Of a stretch of DNA of 64,000 bases, positions 19,352 through 28,456 are shown one piece after another (positions within the stretch are counted from its first letter, which is position 1; each line of letters begins with the position of its first letter). Made by a program: the position numbers and the translations under genes. This stretch comes from PGYR01 sp048267165 (GTDB taxonomy: Bacteria; Bacteroidota; Ignavibacteria; Kapaibacteriales; UBA2268). Location of the stretch: assembly GCA_048267165.1 (NCBI GenBank), contig JBLWYD010000004.1, positions 1 through 64,000 on the forward strand. Reading direction: 5' to 3'. The notes under the pieces were generated by a model that saw nothing but the letters and a program-made list of their open reading frames with translations, did not search any database and was not told the origin of the DNA.

Positions 19352-20638
19352 TTACATAATTCTTTTATAACTATCTAAAGCTCTTTGCCTAGCTACCTTA
19401 TAATCTATAATTGGCTCAATATATTCTTCATCATATTCTGGAATCCATTTCTTAATATATTCATGATTCTTATCAAATCGCTCTACTTGAGTATCAGGTC
19501 TGAATATCCTGAAATATGGAGCCGCATCAACTCCAGTGCCAGCTGCCCACTGCCAATTACCTACATTCGAGGACATTTCATAATCTAATAATTTTTTAGC
19601 AAAGTACTCCTCTCCCCACCTCCAATCTATTAGTAACAGTTTAGTTAAGAAATTAGCTACTACCATCCTAACTCTATTGTGCATTAGTCCTGTTTCATTC
19701 AGTTCTCTCATTCCAGCATCAACTAAAGGGAATCCTGTTTTACCCTCACACCATGCTTCATATTCAGAGTTGTCATTTCTCCATTCCATTTTATTATATT
19801 TAGGATGAAAGTTTTCAGAAATTGTATCAGGAAAGTGATAAAGTATAGACATAAAAAACTCACGCCATATCAATTCATTAAGGTATTTCTCATTTGTTTC
19901 TATGGCTTTACTAACTAATTCTCGTATTGAAACAGTACCAAACCTAAGGTGTACACTCATATTACTAGTCCCACTAACAGCTGGGAAATCTCTGGTATTA
20001 TGGTAGTTATTGATAATTTCTAAGTCAAGGTTCTTACTTGATGCATTTACATCTACTTTTTCAAAACCTAATTCTTGTAGTGATATTAAAGGGGTAGGTG
20101 TATCATATTTCTTGAAATTTGATTTGTACTTATTTATGCTATTATCATATAGCATTTCATCAGTTAGCTTTCTTTTCCAGATTTTTGAATAAGGAGTAAA
20201 GACTAAATATGGTTTACCATCGGCCTTTACTATTTCATCTTTTTCGAATATTACTTGATCTTTATAAGTATGAAATTCAATCTTTTTAACATTTAAAATA
20301 TCTGCGATTTCTTTATCTCTGTTAATTGCATAAGGTTCATAATCGTGATTAGTATAAACTTTCTCAATATTATTATCTTCCATTAGTTTTTGAAATACAT
20401 TTTTGGGCGAACCTTTTAGAACTAATAAATCGGAACCGATTTTAATGAGTTGTGCTTTTATACTTTCCAATTGAGAGTAAATAAAGCTGATTCTTTTATC
20501 CTCTTTAGAAAGTTCAGAGATTATATCCTCATCAAAAATGAAGATGGGAGTGACTTCTTGCCCATTTTTGAGTGCATTATGCAATCCAACATTGTCTTTT
20601 AACCTTAAATCTCTTCTAAACCAAAATATAGTCTTCAT
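19352..20638 (-). CDS. phrB: Deoxyribodipyrimidine photolyase (cryptochrome/photolyase family)
   Basis: A 428-residue protein. The N-terminal antenna (Rossmann) domain starts MKTIFWFRRDLRLKDNVGL. The C-terminal FAD domain has LNELIWREFF, ETGLMHNRVRM, IDWRWGEEYFAKKLLDYE and GNWQWAAGTGVDAAPYFR, all signatures of class I CPD photolyases. The tryptophans used for electron transfer are in place (IDW and NWQW). It repairs UV-induced cyclobutane dimers using blue light. The start ATG lies only 32 bp from the divergent tsaC gene. It is probably transcribed separately from the OmpA-type gene 124 bp downstream. Confidence 0.95.
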   Translation of the reverse strand: MKTIFWFRRDLRLKDNVGLHNALKNGQEVTPIFIFDEDIISELSKEDKRISFIYSQLESIKAQLIKIGSDLLVLKGSPKNVFQKLMEDNNIEKVYTNHDYEPYAINRDKEIADILNVKKIEFHTYKDQVIFEKDEIVKADGKPYLVFTPYSKIWKRKLTDEMLYDNSINKYKSNFKKYDTPTPLISLQELGFEKVDVNASSKNLDLEIINNYHNTRDFPAVSGTSNMSVHLRFGTVSIRELVSKAIETNEKYLNELIWREFFMSILYHFPDTISENFHPKYNKMEWRNDNSEYEAWCEGKTGFPLVDAGMRELNETGLMHNRVRMVVANFLTKLLLIDWRWGEEYFAKKLLDYEMSSNVGNWQWAAGTGVDAAPYFRIFRPDTQVERFDKNHEYIKKWIPEYDEEYIEPIIDYKVARQRALDSYKRIM

Positions 20639-20670
20639 AAAAAGCTGAATTATTATTAATTTTACAGAAT

Positions 20671-21291
20671 ATGATAACGATAACGGAAATAAATAAGAAT
20701 AATTTAGAAATGATGAAATCTATTCTAGATAATTCAGGTATTATAGTCTTCCCAACTGAAACAGTATGGGGAATAGGTTGCAAGTTCGATAATGAAAAAG
20801 CAGTATCTAGATTGTACGATATAAAAGGAAGAAATACTTCTAATCCATTACAAATTCAAATCTCCTCACTATCTGACTTTAATAAGTTTAGTAATATCTA
20901 TCAAAAAGATATTTTCGAAATAATAACTTCCAAATACTTGCCTGGGCCCCTTTCATTAGTATTAGAGAAAAGGAATGTACCCGATTATGTTACTTCTGAT
21001 TTGAATACTGTGGCATTTAGATTCAGTAGTTGTAGCTACTTATTAGAATTAATAGATTACATTGGTTATCCTATTGCCTCCACTTCTTGTAATTTATCTG
21101 GTCAACCCGTTATAACAGATAAAGTGAAAATAATTGAGTTTGCAAATCTGTATTCTGATTTATTAATTAATGTAGATTGTAGCAATGAAAATAAAAGTTC
21201 TACAATAATTCAGCTATTAAATAATGAAATTAAGTATATTAGAGAAGGTGCAATTACCTTTGATGAAATAAAAAAGAGCATAGAGAAATGA
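20671..21291 (+). CDS. tsaC: L-threonylcarbamoyladenylate synthase (Sua5/YrdC family)
   Basis: A 206-residue single YrdC domain without the extra Sua5 C-terminal domain. FPTETVWGIGC, LYDIKGRNTSNPL and STSCNLSGQP are the family motifs for ATP, threonine and bicarbonate binding. The product is threonylcarbamoyl-AMP, used for the t6A modification of ANN-decoding tRNAs. Its end overlaps the HPr start by 4 bp (ATGA), so tsaC-ptsH-ptsI is a translationally coupled unit. That pairing is unusual. Confidence 0.93.
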   Translation: MITITEINKNNLEMMKSILDNSGIIVFPTETVWGIGCKFDNEKAVSRLYDIKGRNTSNPLQIQISSLSDFNKFSNIYQKDIFEIITSKYLPGPLSLVLEKRNVPDYVTSDLNTVAFRFSSCSYLLELIDYIGYPIASTSCNLSGQPVITDKVKIIEFANLYSDLLINVDCSNENKSSTIIQLLNNEIKYIREGAITFDEIKKSIEK

Positions 21292-21557
21292 TAGAATTTG
21301 AAGTTTCAGTTGTAAATAGAGCTGGTTTACATACTAGACCTGCAGCTACTTTAGTAAAACTAACATCAAAATATAAATCTAATATATTTATAGAGAAAGA
21401 TGGTATGCGGATAAACGGTAAATCAATAATTGGAGTAATGACACTTGCCGCTGAGATGGGCAGTACATTATCTTTCGAAATAGATGGCACTGACGAGAAT
21501 GATATGGCAAATGAAATCAAAGAACTTTTCCAATCTGGTTTCGGAGAACCAATATAA
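21288..21557 (+). CDS. ptsH: Phosphocarrier protein HPr
   Basis: An 89-residue protein. The active-site block NRAGLHTRPA places the phosphorylated His at residue 15. RINGKSIIGVMTLA has Ser at position 46, the HPr kinase/phosphorylase site, so both modes of HPr phosphorylation are possible. Length is normal. It passes phosphate from enzyme I to EIIA proteins. It overlaps tsaC and is followed at once by ptsI (1 bp shared). No sugar-specific permease is encoded nearby. Confidence 0.96.
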   Translation: MIEFEVSVVNRAGLHTRPAATLVKLTSKYKSNIFIEKDGMRINGKSIIGVMTLAAEMGSTLSFEIDGTDENDMANEIKELFQSGFGEPI

Positions 21558-23149
21558 TGATAAATCACAGAATCAGTGGCATTGCTATATCGAAAGGTAT
21601 AGTGATTGGAAAAGCTAAGTTGTTAGATTTTGATAAGGATAATAATCAACTTAAAGCTCTGAAAGTTTATGATTCTGAAATGGAAAGAGTCAAGTTTGCA
21701 TTTGCTAAGGAAGCTTTGATAAATGATTCTAAACGAATCATAGAGAAGTATAAGCATAAAGAAAAAATCAAATCAATTATTGAATCTGAACTTATGTTTT
21801 TACAAGATGAGGAACTTACGGTTAGGATTAATGAAATTATAAATAAAGGAAATAGATGTGAGATAGCAATAGAACAATTTTTTGAAGATTATATCAATAT
21901 CATAAATAATAATGATAATAACCTATCAAAAATAAAAATAAATGATATTCAGTTTCTTAAGCACAAATTGATTCAAGAAATCAATGATGTAGAAAATGAT
22001 TATTCTGGAGTAAAAGATAGAATAATTATAACTAGTCTATTAGATACCGATGAAATCCTTAAAATTCATGAGCATGGTGCAATTGGTTTTGTTACTGAAT
22101 ATGGCTCAAATCTATCACATTCCTCTATTATCTCTCGTAGTTTGAATATCCCAGCTGTTTTTGGAGTTAATTATTTATTGGGACTAGTAAAAGATAATGA
22201 TGAGATAATAATCGATGGTTATTTGGGTGATATAATTATTAACCCTGACAATAGCACGCTAGAGGACTATAGAAAAAAACAGAAACTCGCTGATGATGAA
22301 TTAAAATCATATCAAGATTACAAAGAAACACACGTAAAAAATATCGTTGGTGAAAAAATCAGATTCTATTCTAATATTAATAATATAATTGATTTAGAAA
22401 ACACATTAATGAATAATGCCGACGGCATAGGATTAGTTAGAACTGAAAATCTTGTTCACGAGATTGAAGAAATCTTCGAAGATGACATACAGTTTGATAT
22501 TTATAATAGAATTGCAGAGAGTATATACCCTAAAACAGTTACATTCCGCTTATTTGACTTTGGTTACGATAAGCTAAATCTTAATAACGAGAAAGAGAAT
22601 AATCCAGCCCTAGGACTTAGAGGAGTAAGATACCTTCTTAAAAATAAGCATATTTTGGAAACTCAACTTAAAGCATTAATAAAAACTTCCAACAATGGAA
22701 ATGTTAAATTGTTGATACCAATGGTAACTTATGTAGAAGAAGTAATTGAAATAAAAAGTATAATCTCAAAAGTATCAAACGAACTTAATATACAAATGCC
22801 TAAAGTTGGAACTATGATAGAAACTCCTTCGGCAGCTTGGCAGATAAAAGAATTAGTAAAGGAATCTGACTTTATAAGCATTGGGACTAATGACCTAATG
22901 CAGTATTATTTTGCTGCTGATCGAAATAATGATCATGTCAAAGAATATCTAAACTATAGAGAAACATCATTTATGCGTTTACTTTCTAAAATTAAGAAGG
23001 TATGTAATAAAAATGATAAAGAACTTGTTATATGCGGTCAGATAGCAAGTGATGAAGACTCATTACTTTTTTTAGTTAAAAAAGGATTCAAAAACTTCTC
23101 TGTTGTGCCAGCTAGAATATTATTTCTAAAAAAGATGCTACTTCAGTAG
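21557..23149 (+). CDS. ptsI: PTS enzyme I (phosphoenolpyruvate-protein phosphotransferase)
   Basis: A 530-residue protein, slightly shorter than the usual 570 or so. The phosphohistidine domain has GSNLSHSSIISRSLNIPAV with the active His at 188. The PEP-binding barrel shows ALGLRGVRYLL, GTMIETPSAAW and SIGTNDLMQYYFAADR, plus the catalytic Cys in VICGQIASDE. It transfers phosphate from PEP to HPr. No N-terminal GAF domain is present, so it is not PtsP. The last 12 bp overlap the convergent CotH-protein gene. Confidence 0.95.
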   Translation: MINHRISGIAISKGIVIGKAKLLDFDKDNNQLKALKVYDSEMERVKFAFAKEALINDSKRIIEKYKHKEKIKSIIESELMFLQDEELTVRINEIINKGNRCEIAIEQFFEDYINIINNNDNNLSKIKINDIQFLKHKLIQEINDVENDYSGVKDRIIITSLLDTDEILKIHEHGAIGFVTEYGSNLSHSSIISRSLNIPAVFGVNYLLGLVKDNDEIIIDGYLGDIIINPDNSTLEDYRKKQKLADDELKSYQDYKETHVKNIVGEKIRFYSNINNIIDLENTLMNNADGIGLVRTENLVHEIEEIFEDDIQFDIYNRIAESIYPKTVTFRLFDFGYDKLNLNNEKENNPALGLRGVRYLLKNKHILETQLKALIKTSNNGNVKLLIPMVTYVEEVIEIKSIISKVSNELNIQMPKVGTMIETPSAAWQIKELVKESDFISIGTNDLMQYYFAADRNNDHVKEYLNYRETSFMRLLSKIKKVCNKNDKELVICGQIASDEDSLLFLVKKGFKNFSVVPARILFLKKMLLQ

Positions 23150-26100
23150 TATTTTAAAAGTTTCTATACTATTATTAGTATGAACGATAAGCAGATACAC
23201 TCCCCTATCTATGTAATTCAAATCTACATTCTGATATTTTGAATCTATATTTCTATTTATACCTAAATTTATTTCCTTTCCAGTAATACTATATAGTCTA
23301 AAGTTTTTTATTATATCATCCGAATTTATATTAATTATCCTATCGAATTGTTCTATTCTTATATCCTCCGAATTAGAGTATAATATAACACTAGTTTGTA
23401 GTGAATCATAACTTGAGTTTTCAAATCCAGCTGTGCCTAAATCAATTTTACTTTTCTTCCAGTTAGAACCAATATTATTGTCTAGTGATGGGTTTATTAG
23501 CTCTATTGTATAGCCAGTACCATCTGCATCAACAGGCCATGGCTCATCATTATCATAGTTAACCGAATCGTGAGTGATTCCATTTTCATCTATTAATCTA
23601 ACTATATCATTACCACCTAATCCGAAATCAAAATCTCCAAATTTTGAATTAGTAATACTTATAAACTTTTCGAATTCAGATTTTTCTTTTGTCAGAATTA
23701 CAAATTCTTTTGGTTGAATTTGGTAGTCTTCGTCTAAAATAAATCTGACGTGACTAATGTCTTCATCTAGAATAGACCACCCCTTTAGATTAACAGATTT
23801 TGTACCAGCATTATAAAGCTCAATCCAATCTTTAGTGTCATTATCTTTATCAGCATTGTACATTATCTCATTAATTACAATTGCTCTATCTAATTCATTT
23901 AGATTAGTTTTCTCATAAATTGCTTCTAGTTCAAACGTTTCTGGTAAAGTAGTTGTAATAGTTGATTCCGTACCTAGTGAATCGTGATTCCACTTTACGA
24001 ACTTCATACCGTGTTTTGGTACTGCCTTAATAGTAATTGGTAAAGTTTGAAAGTATCTTCCACTCCATTCGGAAGTATCAACTGTAATTGTATTCACTTT
24101 GAATGTACCACTATTAGGTGGGTAAGTTGAGAGGGTAAATATGGATGTTCCGTTATTATCGTTCAAATAGAAATTCATATTTTTTATGAAATACTCTGGA
24201 CGTTCATCAAAAAAGACTTTCATATTCTCTATTTTGTTTTCCCAATCTTGGCAGGATTCCTCCCATTTTTGTTGTTGAAGAGGTATATATTCTCTTACTT
24301 GATTAGCCAGACTGTCTAACACAAATTTCATATTATCAGGTTTGAAAACGCTGTTTATCATATCTGCAGAATTGGTAAGATATTGATTTTTAAATTGTTG
24401 GTTTTTAAAAAATTTATTTAAAATGATAGACACATGACTAAAAGTGTCATTAACAATAAGTTCTAATTTATTTTGATTTGGAGTGAACTCAAAGTGACTA
24501 TAAGTCCAATCCATATCATGTATCATGTATCTAAATTTGTTGTCTAATTCATCAGATTGATATAACTTAATATTTTTCCAAGGCCAATCATAATTTGCGG
24601 CATATATGCCGAACATAGTATAATTTATAAAGTTATTTATATCGACTAGAGAATCGATTAAATTATATTTATTATCTTCAACAAATTCATTTTCAAGTAT
24701 AAAATTGTAATACTTATTATATCTAAAGAAGTCACCGCTCACAAAATCGCCATTATCTTCATAATAGTTAATATTATCCTTATCTATTTTGTAGTATTCA
24801 GCAAGATAATCATCGTTTAATCTTTCGCGTATATTTATCAAACCATAGAATTCAGAATTCAAATAAGATAAAGCTGGAGTATATGCAGCTGATATTAAAC
24901 TGCCTATTTGTTTAGCAATAACTCCATTATAAGCATCTTTTATAAATGTCTGTGACCAATCGGTACCACCGTTTCTTAATACCATCTGACTAAACTTCTT
25001 TACTTTCGTATCGAAAAATAAATTTTCAATTGAATTTTTTTCGTAATTCTCATTAGCATATAGTCTAAATGATTTTTGAGGATAATATTTAGAATTATTT
25101 CCATGTACTTTTAAGGAAATGTTTTGTGAAATCCATTTTTTATCAAAATAATAATTAAAATTAGCATCTATTTTTCTAGCAAAAAATAAATTTTTCTCTA
25201 TGAGAATCCCATTCTCTCCCCATAAATCATCCGTATTTGCAGATATAGATACAATTGGTAAATTAGTATTGGGTTCATTTATTCTGATAAGTTCTGATTG
25301 AACAAAACTCGGCAGGTAACCTTCTTTATATGCTATTGCCTTCACTACAGTAGTTTTATTTAAAACTATTTCTTGACTTGAAGGGTAAATATTTGATTCA
25401 TTATTTGGCAAACTATTATCTAGTTCATACCTAATACTAGCATCGTTTGTAACTGATAATTCAACTCTATCATTTACAAACGAAATAACTGGTTTTGATA
25501 ATCTAGCTAAATATCCAACTCCATTCGTTTCACCAGGAGTAGGTATATCAGTAATTCTCCATAAATTAGAATCTGTGAAGATATTAGTTACATCACCAGT
25601 CATTGGTTGTAGTTTTACGCTATCTTTTAGCTTACTATCATTATAAAGATAAATAGTCTCGTCATCTTTTATACTGAAATCGGTGTGGAGTTCATTGTAA
25701 TTGTAGTCATACCCTTGTTCATTTGTATTTACTTCATAAGCTTCCAAGTCAGAAAATGGTATATTCTTACCATCTAAAATAAAATCTCTAACTACGAATT
25801 TGGCAAATTTATTTTCATTATTACCAGAAACACTTACTCCTAAATAAAGTGACTCATTTAAGAAGTTTGGAAAAACTTCCATTTTTAAAACATCATCATT
25901 TCTACCTTTGTACCCAACATAAATTGAATCATTTTGCCGTTTCATCCACATTTTAGCATATGGTAGATTTGTATTTCCATATAAGGGCTTCCACCCTGGG
26001 CTATATAATACTGTTTCTCTGAAAAATGTGTGTATATCACTTCTTTGTTTAGACATTGCAAGTGCAGAAACAAATTTTGTCGTATCGCTTAAAGTCTCTC

Positions 26101-26560
26101 TTACTTGTAAACCAGCACTTCCCCAATGACCTTCGTTACTCATAGATCTAATTGATACATCTGCTTCAAAATCACCAACTATCTTTTTGTATCTTATCCT
26201 GAATCCATCTCTATTATTATGCGCTACAATTGAATTATACCCCTTAATATGCATAGCAAAGTTACCAGACGAAGTTCTATTTTTATTAGAGGCATGAACA
26301 ATTATATATTTTTTAGGTTGGATAACTGTATCGGGGAATTGCCAAGCTAATTTAGAATCGGGCTTATCGGATATTTTCCAAGTTGATAGGTTGACTGGTT
26401 GGTCACTATAGTTGTATAACTCTATCCAATCGGGTGTATCCGAGTCTTCATCGTACAAAGACTCGGAATTCGAGGCACACACCTCATTTATTCTTATTTG
26501 AGCGTATGATTGCGATATTAATAATAGTACTGTTGAAGCTAATAATGTTAATATTCTCAA
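23138..26560 (-). CDS. Secreted CotH-kinase protein with two lamin-tail domains and T9SS-type tail
   Basis: A 1140-residue protein with a TTG start (GGAAAA upstream) and a signal peptide ending SQSYAQ. In order it has: a lamin-tail domain (INEVCASNS, DTPDWIELYNYS); a DUF1349/concanavalin-like domain (about 105-260); a chitobiase C-terminal-like module (SIRYELDNSLPN); a CotH kinase domain (about 480-780) with LKVHGNNSKYYPQKSFRLY, LRNGGTDWSQTFIKD and the catalytic-loop-like MIHDMDWTYS; a second lamin-tail domain (INEIMYNAD, DTKDWIELYNAG); and a T9SS tail ending ETFKILLK. CotH domains phosphorylate proteins in spore coats. A surface kinase role here is inferred. Confidence 0.88.
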   Translation of the reverse strand: MRILTLLASTVLLLISQSYAQIRINEVCASNSESLYDEDSDTPDWIELYNYSDQPVNLSTWKISDKPDSKLAWQFPDTVIQPKKYIIVHASNKNRTSSGNFAMHIKGYNSIVAHNNRDGFRIRYKKIVGDFEADVSIRSMSNEGHWGSAGLQVRETLSDTTKFVSALAMSKQRSDIHTFFRETVLYSPGWKPLYGNTNLPYAKMWMKRQNDSIYVGYKGRNDDVLKMEVFPNFLNESLYLGVSVSGNNENKFAKFVVRDFILDGKNIPFSDLEAYEVNTNEQGYDYNYNELHTDFSIKDDETIYLYNDSKLKDSVKLQPMTGDVTNIFTDSNLWRITDIPTPGETNGVGYLARLSKPVISFVNDRVELSVTNDASIRYELDNSLPNNESNIYPSSQEIVLNKTTVVKAIAYKEGYLPSFVQSELIRINEPNTNLPIVSISANTDDLWGENGILIEKNLFFARKIDANFNYYFDKKWISQNISLKVHGNNSKYYPQKSFRLYANENYEKNSIENLFFDTKVKKFSQMVLRNGGTDWSQTFIKDAYNGVIAKQIGSLISAAYTPALSYLNSEFYGLINIRERLNDDYLAEYYKIDKDNINYYEDNGDFVSGDFFRYNKYYNFILENEFVEDNKYNLIDSLVDINNFINYTMFGIYAANYDWPWKNIKLYQSDELDNKFRYMIHDMDWTYSHFEFTPNQNKLELIVNDTFSHVSIILNKFFKNQQFKNQYLTNSADMINSVFKPDNMKFVLDSLANQVREYIPLQQQKWEESCQDWENKIENMKVFFDERPEYFIKNMNFYLNDNNGTSIFTLSTYPPNSGTFKVNTITVDTSEWSGRYFQTLPITIKAVPKHGMKFVKWNHDSLGTESTITTTLPETFELEAIYEKTNLNELDRAIVINEIMYNADKDNDTKDWIELYNAGTKSVNLKGWSILDEDISHVRFILDEDYQIQPKEFVILTKEKSEFEKFISITNSKFGDFDFGLGGNDIVRLIDENGITHDSVNYDNDEPWPVDADGTGYTIELINPSLDNNIGSNWKKSKIDLGTAGFENSSYDSLQTSVILYSNSEDIRIEQFDRIININSDDIIKNFRLYSITGKEINLGINRNIDSKYQNVDLNYIDRGVYLLIVHTNNSIETFKILLK

Positions 26561-26630
26561 AACTTTTTCCGTTTTTGTAATTTACCTTACCTATATAGAC
26601 ACATGAACAGCAAAAACGTCTCAATTTATA

Positions 26631-27047
26631 CTAAGATTTTTTTATTTCATACTCGTAAGTTACATCAGCACCGGCTAATTTTATAGTTGCCGAAACGCTG
26701 CAATATTTTTCTTGCGAAAGACTTATAGCTCTTTCCAGTTCACTTTCTTCTACATCAGGACTAATTAGAGTATATTTCATGTGGACTTTATTATAGATGT
26801 TTGGATGTTCTTCTCTTTTCTCACCCAATACTTCTATATTGAAATCTATGATATTTTTCTTTCTTTTGTTAAGCATTGCTACTACGTCTAGTGCAGAACA
26901 AGCAGCTGCAGCTTCTAGTAATATTTCCATAGGTGTAGCAGCTTTATATTCACCACCAGCAGAAGATGTATCAAACATAGTTTGATGTCCCGCTTCATTT
27001 TCTCCTATGAAACTCATATTTTTGTTATATTTAACATTTACTTTCAT
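26631..27047 (-). CDS. OsmC family peroxiredoxin-like protein
   Basis: A protein of about 138 residues of the OsmC/Ohr fold, from the ATG at 27047 (GGAG lies upstream; a TTG at 27059 would be 4 codons longer). The two redox cysteines are in AAACSALDVVAML (about residue 50) and YCSVSATIK (about 116). ATPMEILLEA is also typical. These proteins reduce organic or fatty-acid hydroperoxides. It is closest to the YhfA-like OsmC branch, so peroxidase activity is probable but not certain. The divergent purE start is only 31 bp away. Confidence 0.9.
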   Translation of the reverse strand: MKVNVKYNKNMSFIGENEAGHQTMFDTSSAGGEYKAATPMEILLEAAAACSALDVVAMLNKRKKNIIDFNIEVLGEKREEHPNIYNKVHMKYTLISPDVEESELERAISLSQEKYCSVSATIKLAGADVTYEYEIKKS

Positions 27048-27078
27048 ACTTTTCTCCAATTAAAAAATAGTTTAAATT

Positions 27079-27573
27079 ATGTCAACCAAGATAAGTATAA
27101 TAATGGGCAGTGATTCGGATCTTCCAACAATGAGACAAGCTGCAGAAATTTGCAAAGAGTTCGGAGTTGAATATGAGATGCGAGTTATCTCTGCACATAG
27201 AACACCACACGAAATGATTGACTATGGTACTAGTGCCAGTGGACGTAACATAAAAGTTATAATTGCAGGGGCTGGCGGCGCTGCACATTTACCTGGAATG
27301 ATAGCTTCTACAACTCATCTACCTGTTATTGGCGTACCTATTCAATCGAAGACTCTTAGTGGAGTAGATTCACTTTACTCAATAGTACAAATGCCTCCGG
27401 GAGTCCCAGTAGCAACAGTAGCAATTGGTGCTGGTAAAAATGCTGGAATTTTAGCAATTAGTATTTTAGCTACTTCGAATGATGTATTAGCTGAAAAGTT
27501 AATCGAGTATAAGAAAAATATGGCAGAAATGTCAAGACAGAAAAACAATAATGATGAATTTACTCCTTTGTAA
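27079..27573 (+). CDS. purE: N5-carboxyaminoimidazole ribonucleotide mutase
   Basis: A 164-residue class I PurE with all the family blocks: MGSDSDLPTM (phosphate binding), VISAHRTPHEM (catalytic His), AGAGGAAHLPGM and PVIGVPIQSK. It interconverts N5-CAIR and CAIR in purine synthesis. The usual partner purK is not adjacent. No strong ribosome site is visible. Its last 14 bp overlap the convergent unknown gene. Confidence 0.97.
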   Translation: MSTKISIIMGSDSDLPTMRQAAEICKEFGVEYEMRVISAHRTPHEMIDYGTSASGRNIKVIIAGAGGAAHLPGMIASTTHLPVIGVPIQSKTLSGVDSLYSIVQMPPGVPVATVAIGAGKNAGILAISILATSNDVLAEKLIEYKKNMAEMSRQKNNNDEFTPL

Positions 27574-27865
27574 ATTCTTCAGGATATTCTATTACTAAAA
27601 CATAGTCTGCTTCCTTTACTTCTTGCTGCTCTATAAAATCACGAAGTACTGGTTTCACAAATTGGTTGTCTATCTCAGCTCGTTTAAGTTCTGTTGCTAT
27701 TACAGCAGCTAACTTATCCTTGGGTATTTTTGTGTCTAGTACTAGTATTGGTTCATCATCAACTATACATATACCAGAGATTTTTGCAGTCTTATCTCTT
27801 TTTATAGTTACTCCTAACTGCTTTGCTAGTTCGCACAACTCTTTGTATAGTTCCTCAGCTTTCAT
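27560..27865 (-). CDS. Conserved-looking small protein of unknown function
   Basis: A 101-residue soluble protein starting with an amphipathic helix (MKAEELYKELCELAKQLG). A beta segment with SGICIVDDEPILVLDTKIP follows, then a helix (DKLAAVIATELKRAEI) and an acidic end. The strand-turn-strand around GxCxxxxxPxLVLD resembles small unnamed proteins in other FCB and delta-proteobacterial genomes, but I cannot name a family. Its start overlaps the end of the 4-TM gene by 11 bp and its end overlaps purE by 14 bp, so it is packed tightly on both sides. Coding use fits its neighbours. Confidence 0.7.
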   Translation of the reverse strand: MKAEELYKELCELAKQLGVTIKRDKTAKISGICIVDDEPILVLDTKIPKDKLAAVIATELKRAEIDNQFVKPVLRDFIEQQEVKEADYVLVIEYPEEFTKE

Positions 27866-28379
27866 TTTTATCCAAAGGTTTTAGTATCATAAAGAAAGCA
27901 ATTGCTATATGTGAAAGGAATGACATTGGCTGAATTATTTTGAAAACATCAAGTATATATCTTTGCTTGAATAAGTGCAAACTACCGTCAGAAATAGTAT
28001 TTCCTGATGATAGCAGATTATAATAGTATAAATCCACATCATTAAATATCAAATAGATTTCAGGAATGGAGAAAATATAAAATAGTACTACTGATATAAA
28101 AAGCCATCCTGTTTTCTTCATCTTCTTCAAATTCATAAATAATAGAACTGAAACGAATAAAAAAGATAAAATGTAGAATAAATCAACGTAGAATGTGATA
28201 TTGATAAATGTCGTTATAGTATAGTACAACTCATTCATATCAATATTGTTACGTAATTCAAACTGGTCTTTTATTTCAAAGAGTGTGAAACCAATAGTGC
28301 TTCTGATAATAGAAGACCCTATCCATAATAAAATGCTTATCAGACTTAATGCTTTTATGTAATTCGATTTTTGATTCAT
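27855..28379 (-). CDS. Unknown integral membrane protein, four predicted TM helices
   Basis: A 174-residue protein with hydrophobic stretches at about 9-30, 60-85, 93-112 and 148-168, and basic residues between helices 2 and 3 (NLKKMKKTG). The loop after helix 1 is polar (FEIKDQFELRNN). No family motif is recognised. It overlaps the following 101-residue gene by 11 bp, which suggests coupled translation of a membrane/soluble pair. A TATATTTG element on the minus strand at 28400-28407 may start it. Confidence 0.65.
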   Translation of the reverse strand: MNQKSNYIKALSLISILLWIGSSIIRSTIGFTLFEIKDQFELRNNIDMNELYYTITTFINITFYVDLFYILSFLFVSVLLFMNLKKMKKTGWLFISVVLFYIFSIPEIYLIFNDVDLYYYNLLSSGNTISDGSLHLFKQRYILDVFKIIQPMSFLSHIAIAFFMILKPLDKNES

Positions 28380-28456
28380 TCTAATCCTATTTAGAAAAGC
28401 AAATATATTGTTTTATAACTTATATTTGAAATATAATTATAAACAGAAACATAAAA

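Noticed and set aside
28408..28428. Full promoter with TTG and TATATTTG before murF
   Set aside because: The TTG at 28408-28410 is only 10 bp from the TATATTTG box, too close for the Bacteroidota pattern, so only the -7-like element is noted.
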